This document shows, piece after piece, positions 9,811-20,782 of a stretch of 64,000 nucleotides of DNA (position 1 is its first letter; the number at the start of each line of letters is the position of its first letter). The position numbers and the translations under genes were made by a program. Under the pieces are notes generated by a model. It was not told where the DNA came from. It made no database searches and saw nothing but the letters and a program-made list of their open reading frames with translations. This DNA is from Quercus robur (Eukaryota; Streptophyta; Magnoliopsida; Fagales; Fagaceae), in the NCBI RefSeq assembly GCF_932294415.1, contig NC_065535.1, positions 7,539,001 to 7,603,000 of the forward strand, in the 5' to 3' direction.

Positions 9811-10388
9811 TTTCTAATGAACTGTATACTTGTGTAGTAAATATAAATAGTAAAGAATTTCGATTGTAATATTAAGATTTTAATAACTTAGAAATTACAG
9901 ATAAATTTATAATAAAAGGATTAGATGAAGAATTTGAATTGTAATCAAATTAAAATTTTATCAACTTAAAAATTATAGTGAAGCCACTTGACGCAACCAC
10001 GACTTCTAAGTTCAATTTTTATTATATAGTATATGATATTCATATAAAGTTGATGACATTAAACTTTTAGTTAATCTCATAATATTGTGTCATGTAAGCT
10101 TATCTCATAAATTTACACGTCATTATTCTCATACATAGTATATTATATGTTCTTTAAATAATAAAATATATATTTGCATACGCAAACACAATTTTAATAA
10201 ATGTCTATTAATAATTATTATATTTATCAAATTTCATAATATATTTTAAAAATTGTATTATATTAATTTTTCTTGTGCATTTCACGAGTTACTAACAAGT
10301 GATAGTATAATTTCTCAAAAATTGTTTTGTTGTATAGTAATTAGTATGTACTATTGTGTATCCATTTCCTAATAATTGCATGGGTTCT
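8997..10388. other. AT-rich intergenic stretch, no gene seen
   Basis: Only low-complexity tracts stand out: a poly-A run at about 9112-9128, a poly-T run at about 9701-9717 and a TTTTC microsatellite at about 9781-9815. Confidence 0.6.
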
Positions 10389-10582
10389 TGCTTCATAGCT
10401 ATCATGATCTCACAAGTTAAGCTAAAAAAACACAAGATTGTTTGGTTTCATGTGTCCGTGTGTGCATCCTTGCTTCATAGCTTCATGATCTCACAAGTTA
10501 AGCTCTAAAATACAAGATGCCAAGATTGTTTGCTTTAGATTCTCATTCTAACCTAAAAAATAAACCAAAATGTACCTTGCAG

Positions 10583-11207
10583 ATTATGATTGCAGGAGGC
10601 AGTGACACTACCACAATTACCCTAACTTGGGCAATAGCACTGCTACTAAACAACCACAATGTGTTGAAGATTGCACAAGATGAGCTTGATGTCCAAGTAG
10701 GAAAGGAACGAATTGTAAACGAATCAGACCTTAGAAAGCTAGTCTATCTCCAAGCCATAATTAAAGAGACATTACGTTTACCCTATACGTCGATTATCAA
10801 CACCACGTGTATTTTCTGAGAATTGCATTATAGGTGGATACCATGTTCCAAAAGGAACTCGATTAATCACAAACCTTTGGAAAATCCAAACAGATCCACG
10901 CATATGGCTAGACCCATTAGAGTTCAAGCCCGAAAGATTTCTCACCACCCGCAAGAATGTTGATGTTAGGAGTCAAAATTTCGAAGTGCTCCCATTTGGA
11001 AGTGGCAGAAGACCATGCCCTGGAATATCTTTTGCCCTTCAAATGGTTCCCTTAGCACTGGCTAGTTTTCTACATGTATATGATATCTCAATGCCCTCGG
11101 ATGCTAAGGTTGATATGACTGAGACAATTGGACTCACATACCACAAAGCCACCCCACTTGAAGTTCTCATCAAACCTCATCTACACCTTCCAAGCTTTAT
11201 GGATTAA
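10583..11207 (+). pseudogene. CYP82-type cytochrome P450, exon-2 fragment
   Basis: The sequence begins directly after an intron-acceptor-like ACCTTGCAG and matches exon 2 of the intact gene at 46798-47424. It has the I-helix motif AGGSDTTTITLTW with the normal threonines, the K-helix KETLR, and the heme-binding loop [11 protein letters not shown] that supplies the cysteine ligand. The reading frame shifts between the K-helix and the following GGYHVPKGT segment (about 10780-10835). I found no exon 1 upstream, so this is a 5'-truncated pseudogene. Just upstream, a block of about 25 bases containing CATGATCTCACAAGTTAAGC occurs twice, at about 10400-10425 and 10481-10503. The fragment shows that the CYP82 cluster once had at least three plus-strand members here. 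Confidence 0.85.
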
Positions 11208-11249
11208 AGACTGTCTAGTAGAATTCATGTGCAGCTGTACATGCATGTT

Positions 11250-11420
11250 TAAGTGTTTGTTTGGTAAAGATTATTTTCCAACTTATTTTATTATTCAACT
11301 CGTTTTCCTACTATTTATGGATCTCACTGCACTTTTTGGTACTATTATTGAGTCCACAGTACTATTTCAACAAAATTTTTAATTTCAGTAAAATAAGCGG
11401 ATCCTAAATGGACCGTAAGA
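11250..11420 (+). mobile_element. MITE-like repeat, family M2 copy 1
   Basis: It starts near GTTTGGTAAAGATTATTTTCC and ends near TCAGTAAAATAAGCGG. The middle, with TACTATTTATGGATCTCACTG and GAGTCCACAGTACTATTTC, matches two more copies at about 33050-33250 and 33405-33605. Its position just after the P450 fragment parallels the copies inside the P450 pseudogene. Confidence 0.55.
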
Positions 11421-12549
11421 AATGTGGTTCGATCAAAATTTGACCTGATTTGTCTGTACTTTGTTGGTAGGTGTGCCAAATTGCAAGACACTATGAGTTT
11501 ACTGTTGTAAATGGAAATAACAATGCCTAATTGGAGAATATGGTTATTTCTCCACCTTCATTATGTTGGGTTAGCTTTTCTTGCTAAAGCGTGTGCTATG
11601 GCATTATCGATAAGTTTAATGTTGTTGAGTGAAAATAACATAAACCCAAATAAGAGAAATTTGCAATCATTGATCATTTTCTTTAAATATGATGGGCTAA
11701 GATTTTAATGGAGAGTGTAATTATGAAATAGACTTTACATTCAATTTAAAAATATATCTAAGAAAAATGATGAGTAAAATTGTGAAGTTTCAAAAACTTA
11801 TATGACATAATATTACGAGAATAAATAAAAATAAAAATAATTGATTTATATATTATGTATTTGATTCACGACTTCCATGGCGAACATCACCTTTCAATGA
11901 AGATGTTGGCCTAGAAGCACTTGCACCTCCTACTACTATGTATATATATTTTTGCACAGTCTATTCCAAGTTTCCAACTATATAGATGGGGTGATTGGGA
12001 TTTACCAATCAAGCATCTGGTTAATTAGTGAAGAAAGAAAAATAAATAAATAAATAAAGGGGAAAGAGATTGAAGAGAACTGGTGTAAAGGGAAAAAGAG
12101 AGTGGAAAGGGAGATAGAGAGATAGTGAAGAAAAAAAAGAAAGTGATAAAATTGAAGGGGGTGATGGTCGGTTGAACGTGTGGTGGGGATAAAGTGAGGA
12201 AAAATAGATAGGGAAGTGGGTTGTATTGAATGGTGGGAAATAAAGTGGGGGAAAAATAATTATAAACAAAAAAGAGATAGAAGGAAAAGTATGTCAATTA
12301 TAATGTATGTAATGGATATTAATAAATACAATTTTTTATTTTTGGCATTTTATGTAATGAATGTCAATTATAATGAATTTTTATTTTTATTTATAAAATA
12401 TATTTATAAGAAACAATTAATTCTTTTTGTTACTATAGTCATACTAATAATATAGTCATACTAATAAAATTGGTTGAATGTGAGAAAATGAATTCTACAT
12501 AATCTACACTTCTTCAAACTTATTCAACATAATCATTTTTTAATAAAAG
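11421..12549. other. AT-rich intergenic stretch, no gene seen
   Basis: It contains a purine-rich stretch at about 12030-12290 that opens long frames on the minus strand only because of its skewed composition. No domain was recognised. Confidence 0.55.
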
Positions 12550-13628
12550 TGAAAGTTCAATTATGTGTATAAACACCCTTAAACGTTTTGACCCCCAAAT
12601 TACAACTTAACCAATTCAAGCAATATGTCAAACAACTAGTGTGCGGAAAATTAAAATAAGCTATAATATGGAATTGGAAAAACTATCTAAGCTAAATTAA
12701 AATCACAACCCACAGCAGATAATAAAAGGCAAAGATAAAAGGGAAGGAAGATGCAAACACAAAGACAACACGCGATGTGTTATCGAAGAGGAAACTGAAG
12801 CCCTCGGCGTAAAACCTCTCCGCCACCCTCCAAGCGGTAAACAATCCACTAGAAAATGAAGTTGGGATACATGGACAGCAATAGACCCTCCAAGCTTAAT
12901 CTACCCAGTGCACCTAAGCCCTCCAAGCTTCTTGCTCCAACGAGGTTGCGCCGAACCTTTTTCTTTTCTAACTTCCCGGATTCCGCTACTAGACCATAGC
13001 ATCAACCAATGAAGATTGGTTCTTTCCTAACTACTTCCCAGAACACCAAACAGCCCTCTCACAGTAATGGATATGGTGAGAACAAGGTTTGGTAAAATGC
13101 CTCTCAAGGATTTGACAATGGAGAGGAAGAGAGTTGAGGAATTTGAAGAGACTCTAATGTATAGATTGTGGGTGAATCAATCTTGTTTTTCTTTAGGGTT
13201 TCTCTCTTAAAATTCTCTCTGGAAGCTCTCTTTCATTTATGGGTAAAAGGGGTATTTATACTGGAGAAGAGAGGAATGTGAAACGTCAGGATTTACAAAA
13301 CAGGGGTGGCTCGCGACTTGACTGAGTCGCGAGATAACCGTATGGCCAGTTGTCCTGTTTTGTCCTGTAGTGCTCCAGCTAGCATAACTGTTCACCTTCT
13401 GGCATGCTTGGCACGTGTGTTGCGTCTGGCGGCTTGAAGCCGCGAGCCACCCGCGAGAACAAGCCGCGAGTCTCTGTTTTCTTGCACACTCTTGAGCAAT
13501 CAACACTTTATCTCACTCACTACCCTTACAACAAACCCACCTAAATACAGGGTTACTAAATGCTGAAATACAAGCAAATTTGGCACGGAATAAAGCCAAT
13601 AAAATGGTTGATTAAATTCAACCTTACA
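12550..13628 (-). mobile_element. Solo LTR E (Sirevirus-type, minus strand)
   Basis: Full-length LTR of the A/B family in reverse orientation, starting TGAAAGTTCAA and ending CCTTACA on the plus strand. It has a perfect 5-bp target duplication AAAAG at 12545-12549 and 13629-13633. No internal sequence remains, as expected after recombination between the two LTRs of one element. Confidence 0.92.
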
Positions 13629-13633
13629 AAAAG

Positions 13634-14375
13634 TTTCAGCATAATACCTTACACAATTTTTTAGAATAACACATGACGAGGATACATCATTCAAAATGCA
13701 TTATGTTGAAGCATTTTTAAGGAATGTTAAAAGTAGTACATGTTTTACTACATGAAATTTATAAGTTGTTGTGATAATAAATGTAATTAATAGATTTCAA
13801 TCTCCTAATAACTAAATATTCAAATTGCCTATTATTTATAACTGATGACACAATAATTTATAAGCTTAATGTAAAAAAAACTGGTATTACATTTATCACT
13901 ACTCATAGAAGTTACCTAAAATAAAAACAGACCATACAAACAAAATGTCCTTAATGTTAAAGAAAAATCCCAAACCCCCTCTATGTTTACATTTGAATTA
14001 AAATAAATGATTACTAAGCAATAACAATATATATGGGAACAAAACTTTCAACAAGCATCATTAGAAACACAATCACGTAAAAACACCAAATTCTATGTGG
14101 AAAACTCTTCGTTGTAGAGGATAAAACCATGGGCAGCTTCGAAAAATATCTACTATGAAATATGAATCACAACTCTGCCAAACTTGAGTCTACAATAAAT
14201 TGGATATACAATAAATAAATTTCAACGAGTAAAATACAATCTCACCACAAAACCAATAGCAAAGATCTTCCCTTTGAACTCTTCAACTCTCTATAATTGT
14301 AGCACCCAAAAACATCCAAGAGAACTTCACAAATTTATCTTCCTTATGTAGCTTGAGCATAGCTTGAGACAAAAA

Positions 14376-14406
<31 letters not shown>

Positions 14407-14850
14407 AATGTCTTAATTTTCTTTTTCACTTTCACATGCTCTCATTGTATTTTCTCTCTGTTTCTTTCAAAATACACCTCTTAAAACTCTCTGTGTCTTG
14501 CTCTCAATATTTTGGTTTGTCGTAAAAGCGGAAGCTTTAGTACAAATTTGTTGAGAATAGCAGAAATGTAAATATCTATTTGTTATGTGTGTATCCAAAT
14601 AATAGTGAGTTTATGCAAAATAGAAATAGAAAGACAAAATATACAATCACACGGGAACACAAAGTTTTACGTGGTTCGACTTTTGGGCTACGTCCACGGG
14701 TGACGTCGAAGAGAAAGTTTTACAAACAAAAAAAATGAGATTACAAAGGTGGTACCAAAATACCCATACAAAACCTAAACTCAAATACACCCAAAAAAAA
14801 AAAAAAAAACTCTCATTCACGTGACTAGAAAAACCTGAAAATTTATAAAA
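13634..14850. other. Intergenic stretch with traces of an older LTR
   Basis: No gene was seen. An AAAT microsatellite lies at about 14373-14408. The stretch around 14640-14720, with TTTTACGTGGTTCGAC and GGGCTACGTCCACGGG, resembles a motif common in plant Copia LTRs, so it may be a decayed LTR. Element B inserted into it. Confidence 0.4.
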
Positions 14851-14855
14851 CAAAT

Positions 14856-15939
14856 TGTAAGGTTGAATTTATTCAACCATCTAATTGGCTTTATTCCGTG
14901 CCAAATTTGCTTGTATTTCAGCATTTAGTAACACTGTATTTAGGTGGGCTTGTTGTAAGGGTAGTGAGTGAGATAGAGTGAAGTTTGCTCAAGAGTGTGC
15001 AAGAAAACAGAGACTCGTGGCTTGGCCTCCCGGGTGACTCGCGGCTGCAAGCCGCCAGACGCAGCACATGTGCCAAGCATGCCGGAAGGTGAACAGTCAT
15101 GCTAGCTGGAGCACTACAGGACAACTGGCCATACGGTTATCTCGCAACTGGATCTCGCGACTTAGTCAAGTCGCGAGCCACCCCTGTTTTGTAAAACCTG
15201 ACGTTTCACATTCCTCTCTCACTCCAGTATAAATACCCCTTTTACCCACGAATGTAAGAGAGCTTCTAGAGAGAATTTTGAGAGAGAAATCCTAAAGAAA
15301 AACAAGATTGATTCACCCACAATCTATACATTAGAGTCTCTTCAAATTCCTCAACTCTCTTCCTCTCCATTGTCAAATCCTTGAGAGGCATTTTACCAAA
15401 CCTTGTTCTCACCATTTTCATCACTGTGAGAAGAGCTGTTTGGATTTCTGGGAAGCAGTTAGGAAGGAACCAATCTTCATTGGTTGATGCTACGGTCTAG
15501 TAGCGGAATCCGGGAAGCTAGAAAAGAAAAAGGTTCGGCGCAACCTCGTTGGAGCAAGAAGCTTGGAGGGCTTAGGTGCACTGGGTAGATTAGGCTTGGA
15601 GGGTCTACTACTATCCTTGTATCCTAACTATATTTTCTAGTGGATTGTTTACCGCTTGGAGGGCGGCGGAGAGGTTTTACACCGAGGGCTTCGGTTTCCT
15701 CTTTGATAACACATCGCGTGTTGTCTTTGTGTTTGCATCTTCCTTCCCTTTTATCTTTGCCTTTTATTAACTGCTGTGGGTTGTGCTTTTAATTTGGCTT
15801 AGATAGTTTTTCCAATTCCATATTATAGCTTATGTTAAGTTTCCGCACACTAGTTGTTTGACATAATGCTTGAATTGGTTAAGTTGTAATTTGGGGGTCT
15901 AAACGTTCAAGGGTGTTTATACACATATTTGAACTTTCA
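14856..15939 (+). repeat. 5' LTR of Element B
   Basis: It matches 28371-29477 and the LTRs of A. A TATA box lies in GTATAAATACCCC near 15230, downstream of the CTCGCG-rich block at about 15015-15180. Confidence 0.9.
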
Positions 15940-15941
15940 TT

Positions 15942-15953
15942 TGGTATCAGAGC
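15942..15953 (+). promoter_or_regulatory. Primer binding site of Element B
   Basis: TGGTATCAGAGC lies two bases after the LTR. It is the same initiator-Met tRNA complement as in A and H. Confidence 0.92.
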
Positions 15954-16049
15954 GGGTACACTTGTTGTGGTTTTATTACCTAAGTGTGATCCTAGACCCC
16001 TGTGTTGTGGTAGCTGTTATGGAAAATACCATGCTGAATTGTAGCTTAA

Positions 16050-16745
16050 GTGTTTGTGAAAATGACTCTATGCATATGTCTCGAAGGGTGCTTTACTAAT
16101 GATCTTGTAGAGTTGTTAAAAACTAAGAAACATGCTAGAGTATTTGTTCACATGTTGGAATATTTTGAAAATCAGAATCATGTCTTACACAATAGCATAT
16201 TTGAATCTAAATCATTGATTAAGAAATATAAAAGAAAGAATAGAATGTTGTGTGAGATGATTGAGAGTCTGAAAATGAAAAGTCAATCTGAAAGAAGCAT
16301 GAAAACTGATAATGAGTTTGTGTTTAAAGGTCAAGAATGTTTGTCACATGTGAGCTTATTTGTGGATACCTCATTGAAGGTGTTTAATGCATGTTTGTGG
16401 TATCTTGACAGTGGGTGTTCTAGCCATATGACAGGGGATAAGTCACTGTTTAAGACACTCAAAGAAAAGGTTGGTGACTATGTGACCTTTGGTGATGGAA
16501 GTCATGCTCAAGTCCTAGGCAAAGGAACCATTGAGATACCTGGATTACCGCTGTTGAAAGATGTGTTATACATAAAAGGGCTGAAGGCAAATCTGCTGAG
16601 CATCACTCAAATTTGTGATGATGATTTCCTGGTACAATTCTCTAAGAAGGGATGCTTGATCATCAATGAAGATGGGATTCAGGTTTTGGAGGGAAATTGG
16701 ACTACAGATAATTGTTATGGAATAGTTCCCACGGCACCCATATAG
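16050..16745 (+). CDS. Protease-region ORF of Element B
   Basis: The ORF encodes 231 residues. After a charged N-terminal third comes LWYLDSGCSSHMTG near residues 115-128, holding the DSG catalytic triplet of the Copia aspartic protease. The usual downstream motifs follow: VTFGDGSHAQVLGKGTI, LKDVLYIKGLKANLLSI, and the region linking to the integrase. This enzyme cleaves the Gag-Pol polyprotein inside the particle. Confidence 0.9.
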   Translation: MFVKMTLCICLEGCFTNDLVELLKTKKHARVFVHMLEYFENQNHVLHNSIFESKSLIKKYKRKNRMLCEMIESLKMKSQSERSMKTDNEFVFKGQECLSHVSLFVDTSLKVFNACLWYLDSGCSSHMTGDKSLFKTLKEKVGDYVTFGDGSHAQVLGKGTIEIPGLPLLKDVLYIKGLKANLLSITQICDDDFLVQFSKKGCLIINEDGIQVLEGNWTTDNCYGIVPTAPI

Positions 16746-16760
16746 TGTAGAAGTGCTCGT

Positions 16761-18032
16761 GTGGATATGTTAGAGCTGTGGCATCACAGATTTGGGCATG
16801 CCAACTTCAAACAAGTAGCAAAAGTGTCCAAACTTGAAGCAGTTGAGGGACTTCCTAAGTTTGGAAAGGTGAAGAAGATCGTTTGTGGTGCATGCCAAAT
16901 GGGGAAGCAAACAAAGGCAAGTCATCACAAGATGAATGTGATTGCTACTTCTCGGTGTTTGGAGTTACTTCATGTTGATCTAATGGGGCCTACTAGAACT
17001 GAAAGCCTAGGGGGAAAGAGATACATTATGGTCATTGTGGATGATTACTCAAGATACACTTGGGTTGAATTCCTTAGAGAAAAATCAGAAGCATGTGAGA
17101 GGTTGGAGATTCTGTGCAAGAAACTACAAAACGAAAAAGGGGTCCCTATTGCCAAAATTAGAAGTGATCATGGGAGGGAATTTGAGAATACAAGATTTGA
17201 GTCTTTCTGTGAAAAGAATGGAATCAAAAGAGAATTTTCAGCCCCCAAAACTCCACAACAAAATGGAGTGGTAGAGAGAAAAAATCGGGTGATTCAGGAA
17301 ATGGCAAGAGTCATGTTGCTTAATAAGCAAATACCACAAAAATTTTGGGGAGAAGCTGTCAACACCTCGTGTCACATTGGCAATAGAATATTTTTCCGAG
17401 TAGGAACAAAGAAGACCGCCGATGAGATTTGGAATGGAAAGAAGCCTAGAGTGAAGTATTTCCGGGTGTTTGGAAGTAAATGTTATATCCTAAATGATCG
17501 GGAGAATCTTGAGAAGTTTGATGCGATAAGTGATGAGGGTATTTTTCTTGGATACTCTACTACAAGTCGAGCGTATAGAGTTTTTAACAAGAGAACTAAG
17601 ACAGTGATGGAGTCCATAAATGTCAAGATTGATGATGCCGTATCTAAGGTGGAGATGATTGATGATGGAGAAGGGCCGAGCACCAAAGAGCCCGATGTTG
17701 AGGTAGAAGCTCTTGATATAGAAGGTGAAGAACCTACACCAGAAGTAGAATCGACTCCCATCAACCCAAGAATGGAAACGAGATCAATGTCTAGAACATC
17801 AAGTCCTCTTACTCCTCCGGAAGTTCATCCTCCTATCTCTCGAAGTGATGAAGTCTCCACATCAAAGAAGCCATCTTCAAGAGTAATTAAGAACCATCTG
17901 GAAAGCAATATCATAGGGTCTCTAGATGAAGGTCTTTGCCTCAGAAAAGGAAACATCCTGTTAGCCAATCATGTAACATATCACTGCTATCTTGCGCAGT
18001 TTGAACCAAAAAGGGTTGAAGAGGCTCTTTAA
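16761..18032 (+). CDS. Integrase-region ORF of Element B
   Basis: The ORF encodes 423 residues. An N-terminal HHCC zinc motif (LWHHRFGHANF ... CGACQMGK) is followed by the DDE core. The first Asp is in LLHVDLMGPT near residue 76, the second in IRSDHGREF, and the Glu in PQQNGVVERKNR, with the DD35E spacing of retroviral-type integrases. The Copia GKKP region (WNGKKPRVKYFRVFGSKCY) and a low-complexity tail follow. The enzyme inserts element cDNA into the nuclear genome. It sits between the protease and RT frames, the order that defines Ty1/Copia. Confidence 0.93.
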   Translation: MDMLELWHHRFGHANFKQVAKVSKLEAVEGLPKFGKVKKIVCGACQMGKQTKASHHKMNVIATSRCLELLHVDLMGPTRTESLGGKRYIMVIVDDYSRYTWVEFLREKSEACERLEILCKKLQNEKGVPIAKIRSDHGREFENTRFESFCEKNGIKREFSAPKTPQQNGVVERKNRVIQEMARVMLLNKQIPQKFWGEAVNTSCHIGNRIFFRVGTKKTADEIWNGKKPRVKYFRVFGSKCYILNDRENLEKFDAISDEGIFLGYSTTSRAYRVFNKRTKTVMESINVKIDDAVSKVEMIDDGEGPSTKEPDVEVEALDIEGEEPTPEVESTPINPRMETRSMSRTSSPLTPPEVHPPISRSDEVSTSKKPSSRVIKNHLESNIIGSLDEGLCLRKGNILLANHVTYHCYLAQFEPKRVEEAL

Positions 18033-18053
18033 GATGAGAATTGGGTTGAGTCA

Positions 18054-19529
18054 ATGCATGAAGAGCTGAATCAGTTTGTGAGGAATGATGTGTGGGAACT
18101 TGCTCCAAGGCCTGAAAACGTTCATGTTATAGGCACAAAATGGATTTTCAAAAACAAAACTGATGAAGATGGAGAGATAATTCGAAACAAATCTCGATTA
18201 GTAGCTCAAGGATACACTCAAGTAGAAGGAGTAGATTTTGATGAATCCTTCGCTCCTGTGGCAAGACTCGAATCCATTCGAATTCTCATGTCCATTGCAT
18301 GCACTTTGAATTTCAAACTCTATCAAATGGATGTAAAGTGTGCATTTCTGAGTGGATATCTAAATGAAGAAGTGTTTGCTGAGCAACCAAAAGGATTTGA
18401 GGATCCTCACTTTCCAGATCATGTATTGAGATTGAAGAAAGCTCTTTATGGCTTAAAACAAACGCCTAGAGCCTGGTATGATTGGTTTACACATTACCTT
18501 CTAGATAGAGGATTCAAAAGGGGGTATGCCGACCGAACTCTGTTTGTCAAAAATGATGAAGATTATCTCCTTGTGGCACAAGTTTATGTTGATGACATAG
18601 TGTTTGGGGCAACCATTGAAGATCGTGCTATTGAATTTTTTGAGGAGATGAAAAAGGAATTTGAGATGAGTATGGTGGGGGAACTCACATTTTTCTTGGG
18701 TCTTCAAGTCAAACAACAGAAGGAGGGTATATTTGTATCACAAGAGAAGTATGCTAGAAACATTATCAAGAAGTTTGGACTAGACTCCAAAAAACATGCC
18801 TCCACTCCCATGAGCTCATTCACTAAACTGAATGTTGATTCTTCTGGAGTAGAAGTAAGTCCTACCTTATATAGGAGCATCATTGGGAGTTTACTCTATC
18901 TTACAGCCAGTAGACCGGACATTGCATTCAGTGTTGGCGTTTGTGCCAGATACCAAGATAATCCGAAGGAATCTCACCTGACTGCTGCTAAGCGAATCAT
19001 TCGATATGTGAATGGTACTTCAAACTATGGTCTGTGGTATTCAAAAGACTCAAATGCTTGTCTAGCCGGGTATTCAGATGCTGACTGGGCTGGCAGTGTA
19101 GACGATCGGAAAAGTACTTCAGGCGGCTGTTTCTACCTTGGTAACAATCTTGTCTCGTGGATGAGCAAGAAGCAAAATTCCGTGTCTCTATCTACTGCTG
19201 AAGCAGAATACATCGCCACTGGAAGTTGCTGCACTCAGCTTCTTTGGATGAAGAAATTACTTCATGACTATGGAATTCCTCAAGAAACGATGTGTGTCTT
19301 CTGTGACAACACCAGTGCCATCAATCTTTCCAAGAATCCTGTCCAGCATTCAAAATCTAAACACATAAAGATACGTTACCATTTCATTCGGGATCTGGTA
19401 GAGGAAAGAGTTGTGTGTCTTGAGTTCATACACACCGACAATCAAAAGGCGGACATCTTCACCAAGCCTCTCGATAGTCCACGGTTTGAATCACTCCGTA
19501 AGACCATTGGTGTTGGTACAATTCCTTGA
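18054..19529 (+). CDS. Reverse transcriptase and RNase H ORF of Element B
   Basis: The ORF encodes 491 residues. RT motifs appear in order: NDVWELAPRP, GTKWIFKNK, RLVAQGYTQ, FAPVARLESIR, QMDVKCAFLSGYL, YGLKQTPRAWYD and the catalytic YVDDIVFG near residue 180. RNase H follows, with YSDADWAGSVDDRKSTSG, STAEAEYIA, CDNTSAINLSKNP and the closing DIFTKPL. The length and motif set look complete for a Copia RT-RH. It copies element RNA into cDNA within the particle. Confidence 0.94.
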   Translation: MHEELNQFVRNDVWELAPRPENVHVIGTKWIFKNKTDEDGEIIRNKSRLVAQGYTQVEGVDFDESFAPVARLESIRILMSIACTLNFKLYQMDVKCAFLSGYLNEEVFAEQPKGFEDPHFPDHVLRLKKALYGLKQTPRAWYDWFTHYLLDRGFKRGYADRTLFVKNDEDYLLVAQVYVDDIVFGATIEDRAIEFFEEMKKEFEMSMVGELTFFLGLQVKQQKEGIFVSQEKYARNIIKKFGLDSKKHASTPMSSFTKLNVDSSGVEVSPTLYRSIIGSLLYLTASRPDIAFSVGVCARYQDNPKESHLTAAKRIIRYVNGTSNYGLWYSKDSNACLAGYSDADWAGSVDDRKSTSGGCFYLGNNLVSWMSKKQNSVSLSTAEAEYIATGSCCTQLLWMKKLLHDYGIPQETMCVFCDNTSAINLSKNPVQHSKSKHIKIRYHFIRDLVEERVVCLEFIHTDNQKADIFTKPLDSPRFESLRKTIGVGTIP

Positions 19530-19934
19530 CTCTCTTGTGTGATGCGTGCTTCACATATTTATAATATGATAAGCTTGTTTGTGTTGGGGCACACACTACT
19601 TTGTTAGCTCTTTGTGCAGCATGATTATTGTTTGTTTGTCTATTTGTGAATACTATTGCTCCTTCTTATGTTTGTTCAAAAATTTTTTTCTTCTTTTATG
19701 TCAAAAATCCAAAAATCACATAAAAATTAGAAAATCAAAAAGTTTGATTGACATTGTTGAGCTTTTGTCTCAAAACTTGTTTTGCCTTGTACCTTTGTGC
19801 TAATGGTTTTGTGCATTTTCGAGCATTGCTTGTTTCTTTGCACTCATATCACTGTGGGAGAAATCTTGAAATCTATGTGATTGTTGTAAATAGGTCTTCA
19901 ATCTTGTCATGAATGATTAGTGAATGGTTATGAT
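19530..19934 (+). other. Element B spacer after RNase H, left part
   Basis: Non-coding and homologous to A at about 3200-3530. It ends in GAATGGTTATGAT, where Element C entered. ATGAT (19930-19934) is the target duplication. Confidence 0.8.
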
Positions 19935-20782
19935 TGACAGTTTTTAGACCCCTTAAACAATTGATTAAACCTAGGTAATTAGCCAAGTTGTTACTTAGTC
20001 CAATTAAACAAGTTTAGGTTATCACAATAATAAAGATCAAATCATGCAAAGCAGCGGAAAATAAATAACACACGATATGATCACCCAGGAAACCAAACCG
20101 GTAAAAACCTGGGAGGATTTGACCTAGCTATCCTCAAGGTAAACTTGAATCCACTTTCAGAAAGAATCGAAGTTCATACAAAAGGACTTACAAGCACCCC
20201 CGCTCGACTTCCTAAAGCTACCAACCAGTAGAACTTACTAACACGACCACGTGCAAGCTCTGAATCCACGGACTCCTTCTTTCTTTGGATTCCACTAGCT
20301 ACAAGCACCCCCGCTTGTGTATTCTTTAAGCTTTAATGGTAGCAACTGTTTTGATCATCAAGGTTTAGAGAATATCTCCTCCTTGAAAACCCTAAGTTTG
20401 TGTAAAGGAAAACTCCTCTAGATCTCACAAGAGATTTACACAAACCGCAATATGAGCAACACTAAAACGTGGCTAGGGTTTGCCTTTTATACTTAGGACA
20501 AATAAGAAACCCTAAAAACGTTTTAAACACATAGGGCTGAGTTGGACGAATCTGCAGAAAAGCAATCTGCCCGACGTTCGATCGGTCGAGCCTAAGCTTC
20601 GATCGATCGAGCCAGGCCGAAAGCCACACTGCTTTCTGCTTTACACTTTATTCCAATTTTACATTAACATACAACTTTGAGCTAGCTTAAAACACTTCTA
20701 AACACATTGTTTTGATCATGGTTTGCCAACAATACAAATTAGAGTTCTAAATACATAAAGTCCTAAACTTTAGAACCTAACA
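19935..20782 (-). repeat. 3' LTR of Element C
   Basis: It pairs with 24134-24982. Bordering it inside the element is ACTCCCCCTTTGGC, the complement of the polypurine tract. A palindromic stretch TTCGATCGATCGAGCC lies near 20600. Confidence 0.9.

Noticed and set aside
12021-12297. Two long minus-strand frames rich in Phe, Leu, Pro and Ser
   Set aside because: They come from a purine-rich plus strand. The residue bias follows composition and no domain or start context supports them.
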